This document shows, piece by piece, positions 7,711-15,116 of a stretch of 15,564 nt of DNA. Numbering within the stretch: the first letter of the stretch is position 1; each line of letters opens with the position of its first letter. A model generated the notes under the pieces. That model had not been told where the DNA came from, searched no databases, and saw only the letters and a program-made list of their open reading frames with translations. The position numbers were made by a program, and so were the translations under genes. This DNA is from Clostridia bacterium (GTDB lineage Bacteria > Bacillota > Clostridia > Christensenellales > UBA1242): positions 1 through 15,564 of the forward strand of contig CAAGCR010000048.1 in the NCBI GenBank assembly GCA_900768425.1, written 5' to 3'.

Positions 7711-7812
7711 AGTGAACAAAACACGAAAGTGTTTTGCAGTGAACGATATTGCATCTCGCTGTGAACAGATTGCAAACAATTTGCAGTGAATGCAAGCAAC
7801 CGCTTGCGGTTA
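7711..7812 (-). repeat. 102-bp repeat, right (inverted) copy
   Basis: This is the reverse complement of 5361-5462 with 11 mismatches and no gaps. It contains four of the TTCAC-type octamers on the minus strand and the same hairpins. One substitution in the AATTG hairpin keeps the pair (U-G in one copy, U-A in the other). The open frames at 7594-7799 on the minus strand are by-products of this repeat. Confidence 0.85.
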
Positions 7813-7901
7813 TTGATAATTTTAATACTTTGTGTTTAAGTTGTAACAAATTTTCTCAATAATACCAAACTTTAACAACCACAAACTTTGCTCTACCACC
7901 G

Positions 7902-8000
7902 AACTTTAAGCAATCACAAACCTTTTCCCCCGAACAAAAAAAGCTGGATTTCAAAATTTGTTCCAAATTTTGAAAGACTGAGGGGTTTCCCTGCCTATTA
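7902..8000 (-). repeat. Right copy of the GGCAGG hairpin element
   Basis: Read on the minus strand it begins TAATAGGCAGGGAAACCCC (8000-7982) and ends with the 20-base GTTTGTGATTGCTTAAAGTT (7921-7902) shared exactly with the left copy. In between is a perfect 12-bp hairpin, TTTCAAAATTTG (7949-7960) with CAAATTTTGAAA (7964-7975) and a 3-nt loop. The interior differs from the left copy and is shorter. No transposase is present. Confidence 0.6.
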
Positions 8001-8071
8001 AATAATTAACAATAAAAACCAATTATTGATGATTTTGGTATTGTTACATTTATTTAATCAATATAACCCAA

Positions 8072-8105
8072 AACAATAAGATTATTTGCAATTTAGATTA
8101 TTGTT
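8072..8105. repeat. Inverted repeat upstream of the small gene
   Basis: AACAATAA (8072-8079) and TTATTGTT (8098-8105) are perfect 8-bp arms with an 18-nt spacing, 56 bases before the 8161 start codon. It may be an operator, but in such AT-rich DNA chance is also plausible. I could not place a convincing promoter for the 8161 gene. Confidence 0.3.
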
Positions 8106-8160
8106 AATCACAAGAATAATGTATGCACTACAACAAATATTTTTATAATTAGGAGAAATT

Positions 8161-8469
8161 ATGACAGAAAAACAATACTTTAGAGAATTAGATAGTTTAA
8201 TTAATCAAAGAGATGTTTTAATAACATCTCATTTTGGAATACATTTTCTACAAAAATATATGGATGCTGGTGAACGCGAATGGTATAAAGCAAACATCGG
8301 CAATATTGATAATAAAATTTTAGATTTAGCGAATAAAATATCCATAGCCTTAAATTTTAATGTTTTTTATAAAAAATTAGCCGAAGTATTCAAAGATGAA
8401 CATATTTCCGCATGGTACAACAAACACAAAATTGAAAAAATTAAAGAACATCAAAAAAATGAAAAATAA
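8161..8469 (+). CDS. Small hypothetical protein, 102 residues
   Basis: I do not recognise this protein. It begins MTEKQYFRELDSLINQRDVL and is Lys-, Glu- and aromatic-rich, probably mostly alpha-helical, with no signal peptide, membrane segment or Cys. The charged tail from about residue 85 is Lys-rich. It is supported as a real gene by an AGGAG site at 8151-8155 with 5 nt to the ATG, a clean stop, and a good intrinsic terminator 30 bases after the stop. It follows the right-hand repeat cluster, transcribed away from parE, and converges on the surface-protein gene. A cytoplasmic role is likely but the function is unknown. Confidence 0.7.
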   Translation: MTEKQYFRELDSLINQRDVLITSHFGIHFLQKYMDAGEREWYKANIGNIDNKILDLANKISIALNFNVFYKKLAEVFKDEHISAWYNKHKIEKIKEHQKNEK

Positions 8470-8500
8470 TTAATTAAAAATTTAAAAACAAGCAAATAAA

Positions 8501-8536
8501 AAAATCTCACCAAAACGAAATAGGTGAGATTTTTAT
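8501..8536. terminator. Bidirectional intrinsic terminator
   Basis: AAAATCTCACC (8501-8511) pairs with GGTGAGATTTT (8523-8533), with an 11-nt loop. T residues follow on the right and A residues precede on the left, so it can serve both the 102-residue gene and the surface-protein gene, whose stop is at 8550. Confidence 0.85.
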
Positions 8537-8549
8537 TGTATTAATTTAT

Positions 8550-11036
8550 TTAACTATTTTTTGTCCAAGCATATGCAACATATGTTGTTACTAAATTTGT
8601 TGCATTTGTTGCTGGTGTTGCAACTGATAAACTAGCGCTATTTGCTGTCCAATTTTTTGTAGTATCGGCAAAAGTTACTCCTGTTAATGCACTACATTCT
8701 TCAAACGCTTTTGCATCAATTTTTGTAACACTTGCTGGAACTGTAACGCTTGTTAAACTTGTACAAGTACTGAACAATTGACTACTAAATGTTGTAATTG
8801 TTGTTCCAGTTGCAAATGTAACATTTTTTAAATTAGCACATTTTCTAAATACCTTTATTCCCAAGGTTGTAACACTTGCTGGAATTTCAATTGATATCAA
8901 TGAATCGCAAGCATAAAACATACTTTGTGGCAATGTTGTTACTCTGCTTGAGAATGTAACACTTGATAAATTTTTGCAAGTATGGAAAGTATCTATACCA
9001 AAGGTTATTGCACCGGCATCACCACCTTCTTCAAAAGTAACAGATTGTAATTTGGTATTACTAAATGCACCATCTCCAATTTTTGTTACGGTATTAGGAA
9101 TTGTAATGTTTGTAATTGCTGTATGGGCAAATGCTTGTTTACCTATAGTCATGCAACTACTAATTGAAGGTATATTGCTTAAACTTTCACAATATTGAAA
9201 TGCGAAATCATTAAAATCGAATACCCCACTTAATCCTGTGAAAGACTTCAATTTTGTACAATTACCAAAAGCATTTACACCTACTGCTGCAAGATTATTA
9301 TTATAAGTTACTGTTTCTAAATTATAACAATTAAAATAACATTCTTTACTTATGGAAATCAAACCACCAGTTGCCAGATTTGTTACAGATTTCAATTTAT
9401 AACAATTCGCAAAAGCACCTTCACTACAAGAATAAGACATATTATTAGTAGAAGAACTGCTTAAAGACTTTGGAAATTCTATATTTACTAAGTCTGTAGA
9501 TGAAAAAGCATTCGCTCCTATATCCATTGCATAGCGGACCTTTGGCCAAGTAAATGTTGTTAAACCGCTATAAGAAAATGCATTTGCACCTATACCATAT
9601 GTGAATGCTTCCGCACTTTTACTACTTGGTAAAATTATTTGTTTTAATGAACTACAAGACCAAAAAGTACCATCTGGAATTGTTATACTAGGACCACCAC
9701 CATCATCTCCCAAATTACCTTGAGTTGCTTCAAGATTAATATTTTTTAGGTTTGAACAAGCACGAAATATTGAATCACCCATTGAAGTTACTTTTTCGCC
9801 TAAAAATTCAACATCGGTTAATTTTTGACAATTGTGAAAACAACTTGCTCCTAATGTTGTAACATTTGCAGGTATTTTTACTTCTCTTAATGCTGTTGAG
9901 TTAAAAGCTGCATAACCAATTGATGTTAAATTAGTTAAATCTCCAAGATTGATATTTGTTAGTTTATTACATCCCTCAAATACTTGTGTCGAAATTTGGG
10001 ATAATGAACTTGGCAATTGAACATATTTTAAAGATGTACAATTTGTAAATGCATTATCTTGTATTTTTTGAACATTCCCACTAATTGTTAGCGCTTTCAA
10101 ACTTTTACTTTGACTAAACGCATTTATGCCAATATTTGTCACATCACCTGAAATGTTTAAACAAGTTAAATTATTGGCTGGTATAAAACTTTCGGTAATA
10201 ATCTTTAAAGTTTTTGGAAGATATAGTTTTTCTATTCCTGCTCCAAAAATACTTTCATTTGCACTAGAAGTAGTAACTTCTTGTACACCATTCAAAACAA
10301 CGGCTCTTTTATATGCCCTTGCGTTTACATAAGCACTTTTACTAACAGAAAGTATGTTTCCTTCTAAATCACTAAACTTTGATGGGATATACAATACATC
10401 ACTATCGGAAGTTTTTGCTGGAACAGCAGTAATTTGTCCCCCATTTACAGTATATCCAGCAGAAGAAATTTCTGGGATTTTTGACAAGTTGATTGATATG
10501 TTCACATTCACTGCATTTGACAATGTTTGATAAACACCATTTGAATCTGGATTTAAACTAAGTATTATGGTTATTGTTGCAGATTTGTTTTCGTCTGTAT
10601 ACAAAACGGTATAATTGTTATCACAAATAATATCAAAATTTGATGATTCTGGTATTTCTACATCAACTAAAATATTAAAATCAGATGCATTAGTTAAAGT
10701 TAGAACCAATTTGATATCTTCTGGAATGCCAGATGCTGTTGAATCTGAAAAATATCTTTCACCAAAAGACAAGGACGCATCTGCACCACGAAGTGATAAA
10801 TCTTTTAGTTTTTCCTTTGAACTCTGTTCAACCGGTTTGCCATCCGCTACATTTCCGCTTGCATGCCCGTAAATATAACCTGTTACATCTACATTGCAGT
10901 TGTGTGCAACAAAGCCAACACTACCGCTTATGCCTAACTTTGCACTCTTTATAGAGTACACGCCTATTGCGATTGCACAAATGGATAAACATATGGCAAC
11001 AACATTTAAAATTAGACTAAATTTCCTTTTTTTCAT
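8550..11036 (-). CDS. BspA-like leucine-rich-repeat surface protein
   Basis: The 828-residue protein is predicted to be exported. Residues 1-5 are basic and 6-28 hydrophobic, forming a signal peptide or N-terminal membrane anchor. Residues about 33-190 look like a beta-sandwich of the TasA/camelysin kind (LTLTNASDFNILVDVEIP, then ATITIILSL), which is an inference. Residues about 265-790 are LRR_5/BspA-type repeats of roughly 23 residues, such as FRACSNLKNINL and FEECSALTGVTF, with IPASVTTLG linkers. The C-terminal cap ends NATNLVTTYVAYAWTKNS and has no LPXTG sorting signal. BspA-like proteins bind host matrix or other bacteria in known cases; the ligand here is unknown. AAAGGAG stands 6 nt before the ATG. 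Two upstream promoters are visible, the distal one with a G9 spacer, suggesting on/off or graded expression. Confidence 0.88.
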   Translation of the reverse strand: MKKRKFSLILNVVAICLSICAIAIGVYSIKSAKLGISGSVGFVAHNCNVDVTGYIYGHASGNVADGKPVEQSSKEKLKDLSLRGADASLSFGERYFSDSTASGIPEDIKLVLTLTNASDFNILVDVEIPESSNFDIICDNNYTVLYTDENKSATITIILSLNPDSNGVYQTLSNAVNVNISINLSKIPEISSAGYTVNGGQITAVPAKTSDSDVLYIPSKFSDLEGNILSVSKSAYVNARAYKRAVVLNGVQEVTTSSANESIFGAGIEKLYLPKTLKIITESFIPANNLTCLNISGDVTNIGINAFSQSKSLKALTISGNVQKIQDNAFTNCTSLKYVQLPSSLSQISTQVFEGCNKLTNINLGDLTNLTSIGYAAFNSTALREVKIPANVTTLGASCFHNCQKLTDVEFLGEKVTSMGDSIFRACSNLKNINLEATQGNLGDDGGGPSITIPDGTFWSCSSLKQIILPSSKSAEAFTYGIGANAFSYSGLTTFTWPKVRYAMDIGANAFSSTDLVNIEFPKSLSSSSTNNMSYSCSEGAFANCYKLKSVTNLATGGLISISKECYFNCYNLETVTYNNNLAAVGVNAFGNCTKLKSFTGLSGVFDFNDFAFQYCESLSNIPSISSCMTIGKQAFAHTAITNITIPNTVTKIGDGAFSNTKLQSVTFEEGGDAGAITFGIDTFHTCKNLSSVTFSSRVTTLPQSMFYACDSLISIEIPASVTTLGIKVFRKCANLKNVTFATGTTITTFSSQLFSTCTSLTSVTVPASVTKIDAKAFEECSALTGVTFADTTKNWTANSASLSVATPATNATNLVTTYVAYAWTKNS

Positions 11037-11057
11037 TTTTTTCTCCTTTATAATAAT

Positions 11058-11087
11058 ATAATATCATTATTGATGATAAAAATACAA
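11058..11087 (-). promoter_or_regulatory. Proximal promoter candidate for the surface-protein gene
   Basis: On the minus strand TTGTAT (11087-11082) and TATTAT (11063-11058) are 18 nt apart, giving a leader of only about 15 nt before the ATG. It is weaker than the distal G9 promoter, and in AT-rich DNA it may be fortuitous. Confidence 0.35.
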
Positions 11088-11178
11088 ATAAATATCACTA
11101 TTTTTTATTATTTTTTTTATAAACAATCAAAATATTTAATTCTCAACAATAAATAATGATTATTTATTTTCATTTTCA
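11088..11178 (-). other. AT-rich leader between the distal and proximal promoters
   Basis: If the distal promoter is used, transcription starts near 11172 and the leader is about 136 nt. It holds a perfect 9-bp A/T-only hairpin, AATAAATAA-TGA-TTATTTATT (11148-11168). No gene is visible here, nor in 11207-11370. Confidence 0.4.
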
Positions 11179-11206
11179 ATTATATATCCCCCCCCCGCGT
11201 TGTCAA
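11179..11206 (-). promoter_or_regulatory. Consensus promoter with a G9 tract in its spacer (candidate phase-variable promoter)
   Basis: On the minus strand a perfect TTGACA (11206-11201) is followed by a 16-nt spacer made of ACGC, nine G (11196-11188) and ATA, then a perfect TATAAT (11184-11179). It points at the surface-protein gene 143 bases away. A gain of one G would give the optimal 17-nt spacing and a loss would give 15. I saw no other G or C run this long in the window. Confidence 0.75.
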
Positions 11207-11370
11207 GCAAATTCAAGCATTTTTAGAGAAAATTTTAATTTTGTTAATTCTAAAAGTAAACGCAAAAGATTTGGGATATTTTTTCGTTTGCTTTTTTCGA
11301 TTTGAACAATCTTGTTTTGATAAAGTTTTTTAGTTAAATGTTTGTTTTATGTGTTTTTCTGCATTTGTGG

Positions 11371-11420
11371 AAAATAAAAAAAACAAAGCAAGATTGTTTA
11401 ATAGCAATTTGCTTTGTTTT
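11371..11420 (-). terminator. Intrinsic terminator of the VirB4-family gene
   Basis: A perfect 12-bp stem, AAAACAAAGCAA (11380-11391) with TTGCTTTGTTTT (11409-11420), extends inward by ATTG/CAAT with one bulge and an 8-nt loop. On the minus strand a T-rich run follows (A residues at 11371-11383 on the plus strand). It lies 26 bases beyond the stop at 11447. Confidence 0.8.
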
Positions 11421-11446
11421 GTATTAAATTATTTTTTTTGTTAAAA

Positions 11447-14170
11447 TTATGAGAAAATTTTTCTTACATAATCACTGGCACTTATTTGAACGGTTGTACG
11501 ATTCATTGGGCTAGTGATTACAAAGGCTTGACCAACACCTGCGGTAACAATACTATTTTGCTCCTCTTTGTTGATTTCACCAGATTTACGATAAAGTTCA
11601 ACAAGGTCGTTTAGGTCTGATGGAGCAAGTGAGAATATGAGTGAATATTGACTGGCGTTGATAACTGCGGTTGACTGTCTTTCAATTTCCGGCGAACCAA
11701 CGAAGTCTTTAATATTTTGGGTAATAACGATTTGCATGCCACCATATTTACGAATTCTCTTTGCCATTTGAGCCATAAAGTCTAGCGCGATAGGATAATC
11801 TGGGTTAATGAACATATGCGCTTCATCAACGGCAACAATAATCTTACGATTTAGTTTATATTTTGCATTAAAGTCTTTATTTTTAATAATTTCGTTCATC
11901 AAATACTTAAATATGATAAGCATTTGTGCGTTTGCGATAATTTGGTTGTTGTTCGCAAGCAAACTTTGGAAGTTGAACGAAATAAAGTTTTCTTTTGTTT
12001 CTAGGGTTGTTGGACCATTCCATAGTTTACTGTTACGACCGCCTTTGGCAAATTTTTTAACATATGTTTCAATAACCATAAGGTTGGTTTTAATATATGG
12101 GTTTTGTTCGGTTGCTATTTTTTCTAATATAAGTTCATATAAATCATCAAATATAGGGAATTCATCGGCACGCATATTACTAAAATCTGAGTGGTCGTTA
12201 ATGCCCTTTTTACGATAAATATCAACAACGCAAGAGTTTAGAGTTTCAAAAGCATCACTTGACATACCACCCAAGATAACCCTAAAGAATTGTTCAAGGA
12301 ATTGCAAGTGTTGAGCAAAAGTGTCGGAAGTATCAACTTCTTCTTCCTCTTCTTCAACTTGTCGGCCTTCTTTTTCGGCTATATATTTTTCTTCGGCAAT
12401 TTGTTCGGCTGATTTATTACGTTTTTTAAGTTGAGCAAGAAGTGAGTCATCTTTCAAACTGGTAAAAACGTGGAAAGGATTAATAATACCCATTGCTGAT
12501 GAACCAACATCAATAACTTTACCATCTAGGTTAAGTGCTAGGTTGGTATATTCGTTTTCGGGGTCAAGAATGAATATTTTTGTGTTATCGGCAGCAAAGT
12601 TTGCTAGCAAGGTTTTTGTGGCATAAGATTTACCTGAACCTGATTTACCGATTACCATCATATTACTATTAACACGTTCACGGTCACGTTTAAAGAAATC
12701 AATAAACACTGGAAATTCATTATCACCAACATAGAATCCATCTTTATCTTGTAGTGCAGAAGAAATAAATGGGAACATTGCCGCAACCGAGTCGGTTGGT
12801 ATGCCACGTTTTGCTTCTTTGCACGAGTTGCGCATTGAAATGTTGCTACTTACAAAGGCATCAACTTGTCGACCAAACATTTCGCTATATTTAAAGCCTT
12901 CTTGTTTTAAAATTGCACGCACATCTTTTCTTGCTGGTTCTTCACAGGTGATGTATACACTTGTTTCAAATAATTGTTGGTTATTATTTTTTAATTGTAC
13001 CAAAAGTGTTCTTAATGTTTCTAAGTGGGTTTGGTTTTCAATTTGTCTACTTGTTGAACCACCATGCATCATTTTACTTTCCATTTCCATAATGGCTTTA
13101 TCAATCTTTTTTTCAGATTCATACCTTGGTATTGGTTTAATTTTTGTTATAACCTTAGTACGGTCTAAAAGATAAAAAGGTGCTGCCCACGCATTGCCTA
13201 CTTGAATTGGAAAATCGGTAATTGCAAAATGTCTATATGGCTTGCCATCAATAAATGTTCTTGATGCTTGAAATTTAATTTCGTTTGGGGTTACCCAGTC
13301 ATAATATTTATCCATAGATATGGTTTCAAGTTCACGTTCATCAAACTCTTTACCAAAGTTGGCACGAAGGAAAACAAGCAAGTCGTGTCCGCGAAGCAAA
13401 GTACAATTTATAGATGTTACTGCATTTTGCAAAGTATTTATCATACCATTGATTGTTGTTTCCAAAGTTTCACGATCTTTATCGTAGACTACAATATAGA
13501 AAAAATCTTTATATATTTTTTCCTGACGGTTCATTCTTTCCATGGTGGCAACACGTTCTTCAAACACACCTGCACGCACTTCTACTTCCGTCTTGGACAT
13601 TTCACCTTCCGATTCCATATCCATAAGTTTGTTATATTTTTTATCTTCATTGTAAATATAATTATCCAAAATCATTGCTTTATTAATTTTGATTATATTT
13701 GCTGTTTGGTCATTAGAAATTCTTGTAAGCGCTTTTTGGAAAGCATTTACGACCAAGTCTTGTTTTTCATCGTTTAAAAGACCAAAAACAATTGGGTTGA
13801 CTTCTATTACTTGTGCGTAATATTCGCCAAAATCTATAAATCTATCTTGATATAACCCTTCAAAAGGGATAATTTTGTTAATTGGCAAAGCTCTGCGTTT
13901 TGCTTCTTTTGAGTAATGCTTTGTTTGAGCAAAGAATCTAAACAAATAAACCAAAGTTTGATATAGTCTTGTTTCATCACCTGTTTTACAAAAATAGAAA
14001 ACAAGCATAAAACCTATCCAGACAAAACCTATATAATAATGAAATGGAAAGTTGGCAGTAAAAAGAGCAATTGCTCCAACTGCGGTAATTGCCATAAAAA
14101 TTAAATCACTTGCGGTTACACCTTTTATAATTTCAGATTTAACCTTAGTTGTTCTTGGAATTATATGCAT
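11447..14170 (-). CDS. VirB4/TraE-family conjugation ATPase with N-terminal membrane segments
   Basis: The 907-residue protein is predicted to power a type IV secretion or conjugation apparatus at the membrane. Residues about 22-60 form two hydrophobic segments, like a PrgI/VirB3-type subunit fused in front, as in several Gram-positive systems. The ATPase core follows: Walker A GKSGSGKS at 508-515, the family motif FILDPENEYTNLA, INPFHVF, Walker B IIVAVDEAH with D782/E783, and VITQNIKDF. An insert at about 580-615 contains a run of six Glu. AGGGGG precedes the ATG by 6 nt. No relaxase, coupling protein, VirB6 or lytic enzyme gene is in view, so it is an orphan here. It could be the remnant of an integrated element or part of a dispersed export system. 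Confidence 0.88.
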   Translation of the reverse strand: MHIIPRTTKVKSEIIKGVTASDLIFMAITAVGAIALFTANFPFHYYIGFVWIGFMLVFYFCKTGDETRLYQTLVYLFRFFAQTKHYSKEAKRRALPINKIIPFEGLYQDRFIDFGEYYAQVIEVNPIVFGLLNDEKQDLVVNAFQKALTRISNDQTANIIKINKAMILDNYIYNEDKKYNKLMDMESEGEMSKTEVEVRAGVFEERVATMERMNRQEKIYKDFFYIVVYDKDRETLETTINGMINTLQNAVTSINCTLLRGHDLLVFLRANFGKEFDERELETISMDKYYDWVTPNEIKFQASRTFIDGKPYRHFAITDFPIQVGNAWAAPFYLLDRTKVITKIKPIPRYESEKKIDKAIMEMESKMMHGGSTSRQIENQTHLETLRTLLVQLKNNNQQLFETSVYITCEEPARKDVRAILKQEGFKYSEMFGRQVDAFVSSNISMRNSCKEAKRGIPTDSVAAMFPFISSALQDKDGFYVGDNEFPVFIDFFKRDRERVNSNMMVIGKSGSGKSYATKTLLANFAADNTKIFILDPENEYTNLALNLDGKVIDVGSSAMGIINPFHVFTSLKDDSLLAQLKKRNKSAEQIAEEKYIAEKEGRQVEEEEEEVDTSDTFAQHLQFLEQFFRVILGGMSSDAFETLNSCVVDIYRKKGINDHSDFSNMRADEFPIFDDLYELILEKIATEQNPYIKTNLMVIETYVKKFAKGGRNSKLWNGPTTLETKENFISFNFQSLLANNNQIIANAQMLIIFKYLMNEIIKNKDFNAKYKLNRKIIVAVDEAHMFINPDYPIALDFMAQMAKRIRKYGGMQIVITQNIKDFVGSPEIERQSTAVINASQYSLIFSLAPSDLNDLVELYRKSGEINKEEQNSIVTAGVGQAFVITSPMNRTTVQISASDYVRKIFS

Positions 14171-14232
14171 TTAATGCCCCCTAGAAATATTTTGCATAAT
14201 TTTGGATAAAATAAACAAAAGTATTCAATTAA

Positions 14233-14260
14233 AATATACAATATATTACAAAAAAATCAA
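14233..14260 (-). promoter_or_regulatory. Promoter candidate for the VirB4-family gene
   Basis: On the minus strand TTGATT (14260-14255) and TATATT (14238-14233) are 16 nt apart. The leader would be about 55 nt. The sequence is almost all A/T, so confidence is limited. Confidence 0.35.
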
Positions 14261-14305
14261 AATGATTTAAAATAATATTTTAAAATAATTTATTTTTATC
14301 ATTTT
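14251..14305 (-). terminator. Weak terminator-like hairpin after the alkD-like gene
   Basis: On the minus strand AAAATGAT (14305-14298) can pair with ATCATTTT (14266-14259) around an A/T-rich loop containing a smaller palindrome, followed by GATTTTTTTG. It is about 90 bases past the stop at 14392 and overlaps the VirB4 promoter candidate. Both cannot be judged from sequence alone. Confidence 0.25.
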
Positions 14306-14391
14306 AAAAACCTAAAAATATAAATAAAATAGACAAAAATTAATAAAAATAATACTAAATATTTACAAAAAATAATTGATTTTAAATACAT

Positions 14392-15114
14392 TTATAATAA
14401 TTTTTTTAATAATATTTTGTTTTCTTCACTTATTCTAAAACTATCCCGACATTTTGAAATTGTTTTTTTTAACACAAAAATATTGTTTGTTTCTTTATAT
14501 TTATTTTTATAATTATTTAAAAATTTAAGAGTTTCTGCCGGATAAAAAATCATAATTTCGCAAAGTAACCACGCGATTGCCATATTTACATAATATTCTT
14601 GCTCTAAATGAGCAAGTTCAACCAAGCCAAACATTTTATTTATACACTCTTTATTTTTTGCACATTTTAGCAGTTGCACAAATGCAAATCTACGCAAATA
14701 TAGTTGCTTGCTTTGCAAAAGGTTATATGAAAAATTGTACACATTTTCAAAGGGTTCTTTTTTATCGTTCAGTTTTAAAGTGTCGGTACACACCCACGAA
14801 TCAACATTCTTTAAAAACTCGGTCGTTTGCAATTTTTGCAAAGAATAGTCTTTTAAAAGACTTATTACACACGCGGTCAATATATCATCTTCAATATATT
14901 TATGAGATTGTAAGTTAAAAAAACTAATGGCATCACCCTTGGATATCTCTTTTGCAATATCTCGTAGAACTGGCACTTTAATTGCCAAACATTCTTTTTG
15001 TGTTGAATATATCTTTTGTGTCCATTTTGCTGTTTGCAGATGGTTTAATGAAAATAAATAATCATTAAACTCATCAATATCTTTTTTAGTCCACTTTTGT
15101 TTATTTAATTCCAT
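14392..15114 (-). CDS. AlkD-like DNA alkylation repair glycosylase
   Basis: The 240-residue protein has the normal length for the HEAT-repeat AlkD family, which removes N3- and N7-alkylated purines from DNA. The family pattern is clear: KVPVLRDIAKEISKGD (46-61), VDSWVCTD (104-111), LRRFAFVQLL (140-149), YYVNMAIAWLLCE (174-186) and SKCRDSFRIS (220-229). By hand alignment with Bacillus cereus AlkD W109, D113, R148 and W187, this protein has W107, D111, R141 or R142, and W182, so the active site looks intact. The gene starts 2 nt after the stop of the pseudouridine synthase gene and has only a weak binding site (ATAGG), so translation is probably coupled to that gene. Confidence 0.85.
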   Translation of the reverse strand: MELNKQKWTKKDIDEFNDYLFSLNHLQTAKWTQKIYSTQKECLAIKVPVLRDIAKEISKGDAISFFNLQSHKYIEDDILTACVISLLKDYSLQKLQTTEFLKNVDSWVCTDTLKLNDKKEPFENVYNFSYNLLQSKQLYLRRFAFVQLLKCAKNKECINKMFGLVELAHLEQEYYVNMAIAWLLCEIMIFYPAETLKFLNNYKNKYKETNNIFVLKKTISKCRDSFRISEENKILLKKLL

Positions 15115-15116
15115 AT

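Noticed and set aside
7594..7799. Two overlapping 61-codon minus-strand frames upstream of parE
   Set aside because: They run through the parE promoter and the inverted 102-bp repeat; no binding site, and no protein-like pattern.
8144..8149. Perfect TATAAT just before the 8161 gene
   Set aside because: Transcription would start at or beyond the AGGAG ribosome binding site at 8151, and no -35 box lies at the right distance.
13268..13777. 169-codon plus-strand frame, and similar frames at 2028-2495, 11808-12218 and 12801-13175
   Set aside because: All lie antisense to strongly supported parC or VirB4 coding sequence, lack binding sites, and have composition expected from reading AT-rich genes backwards.
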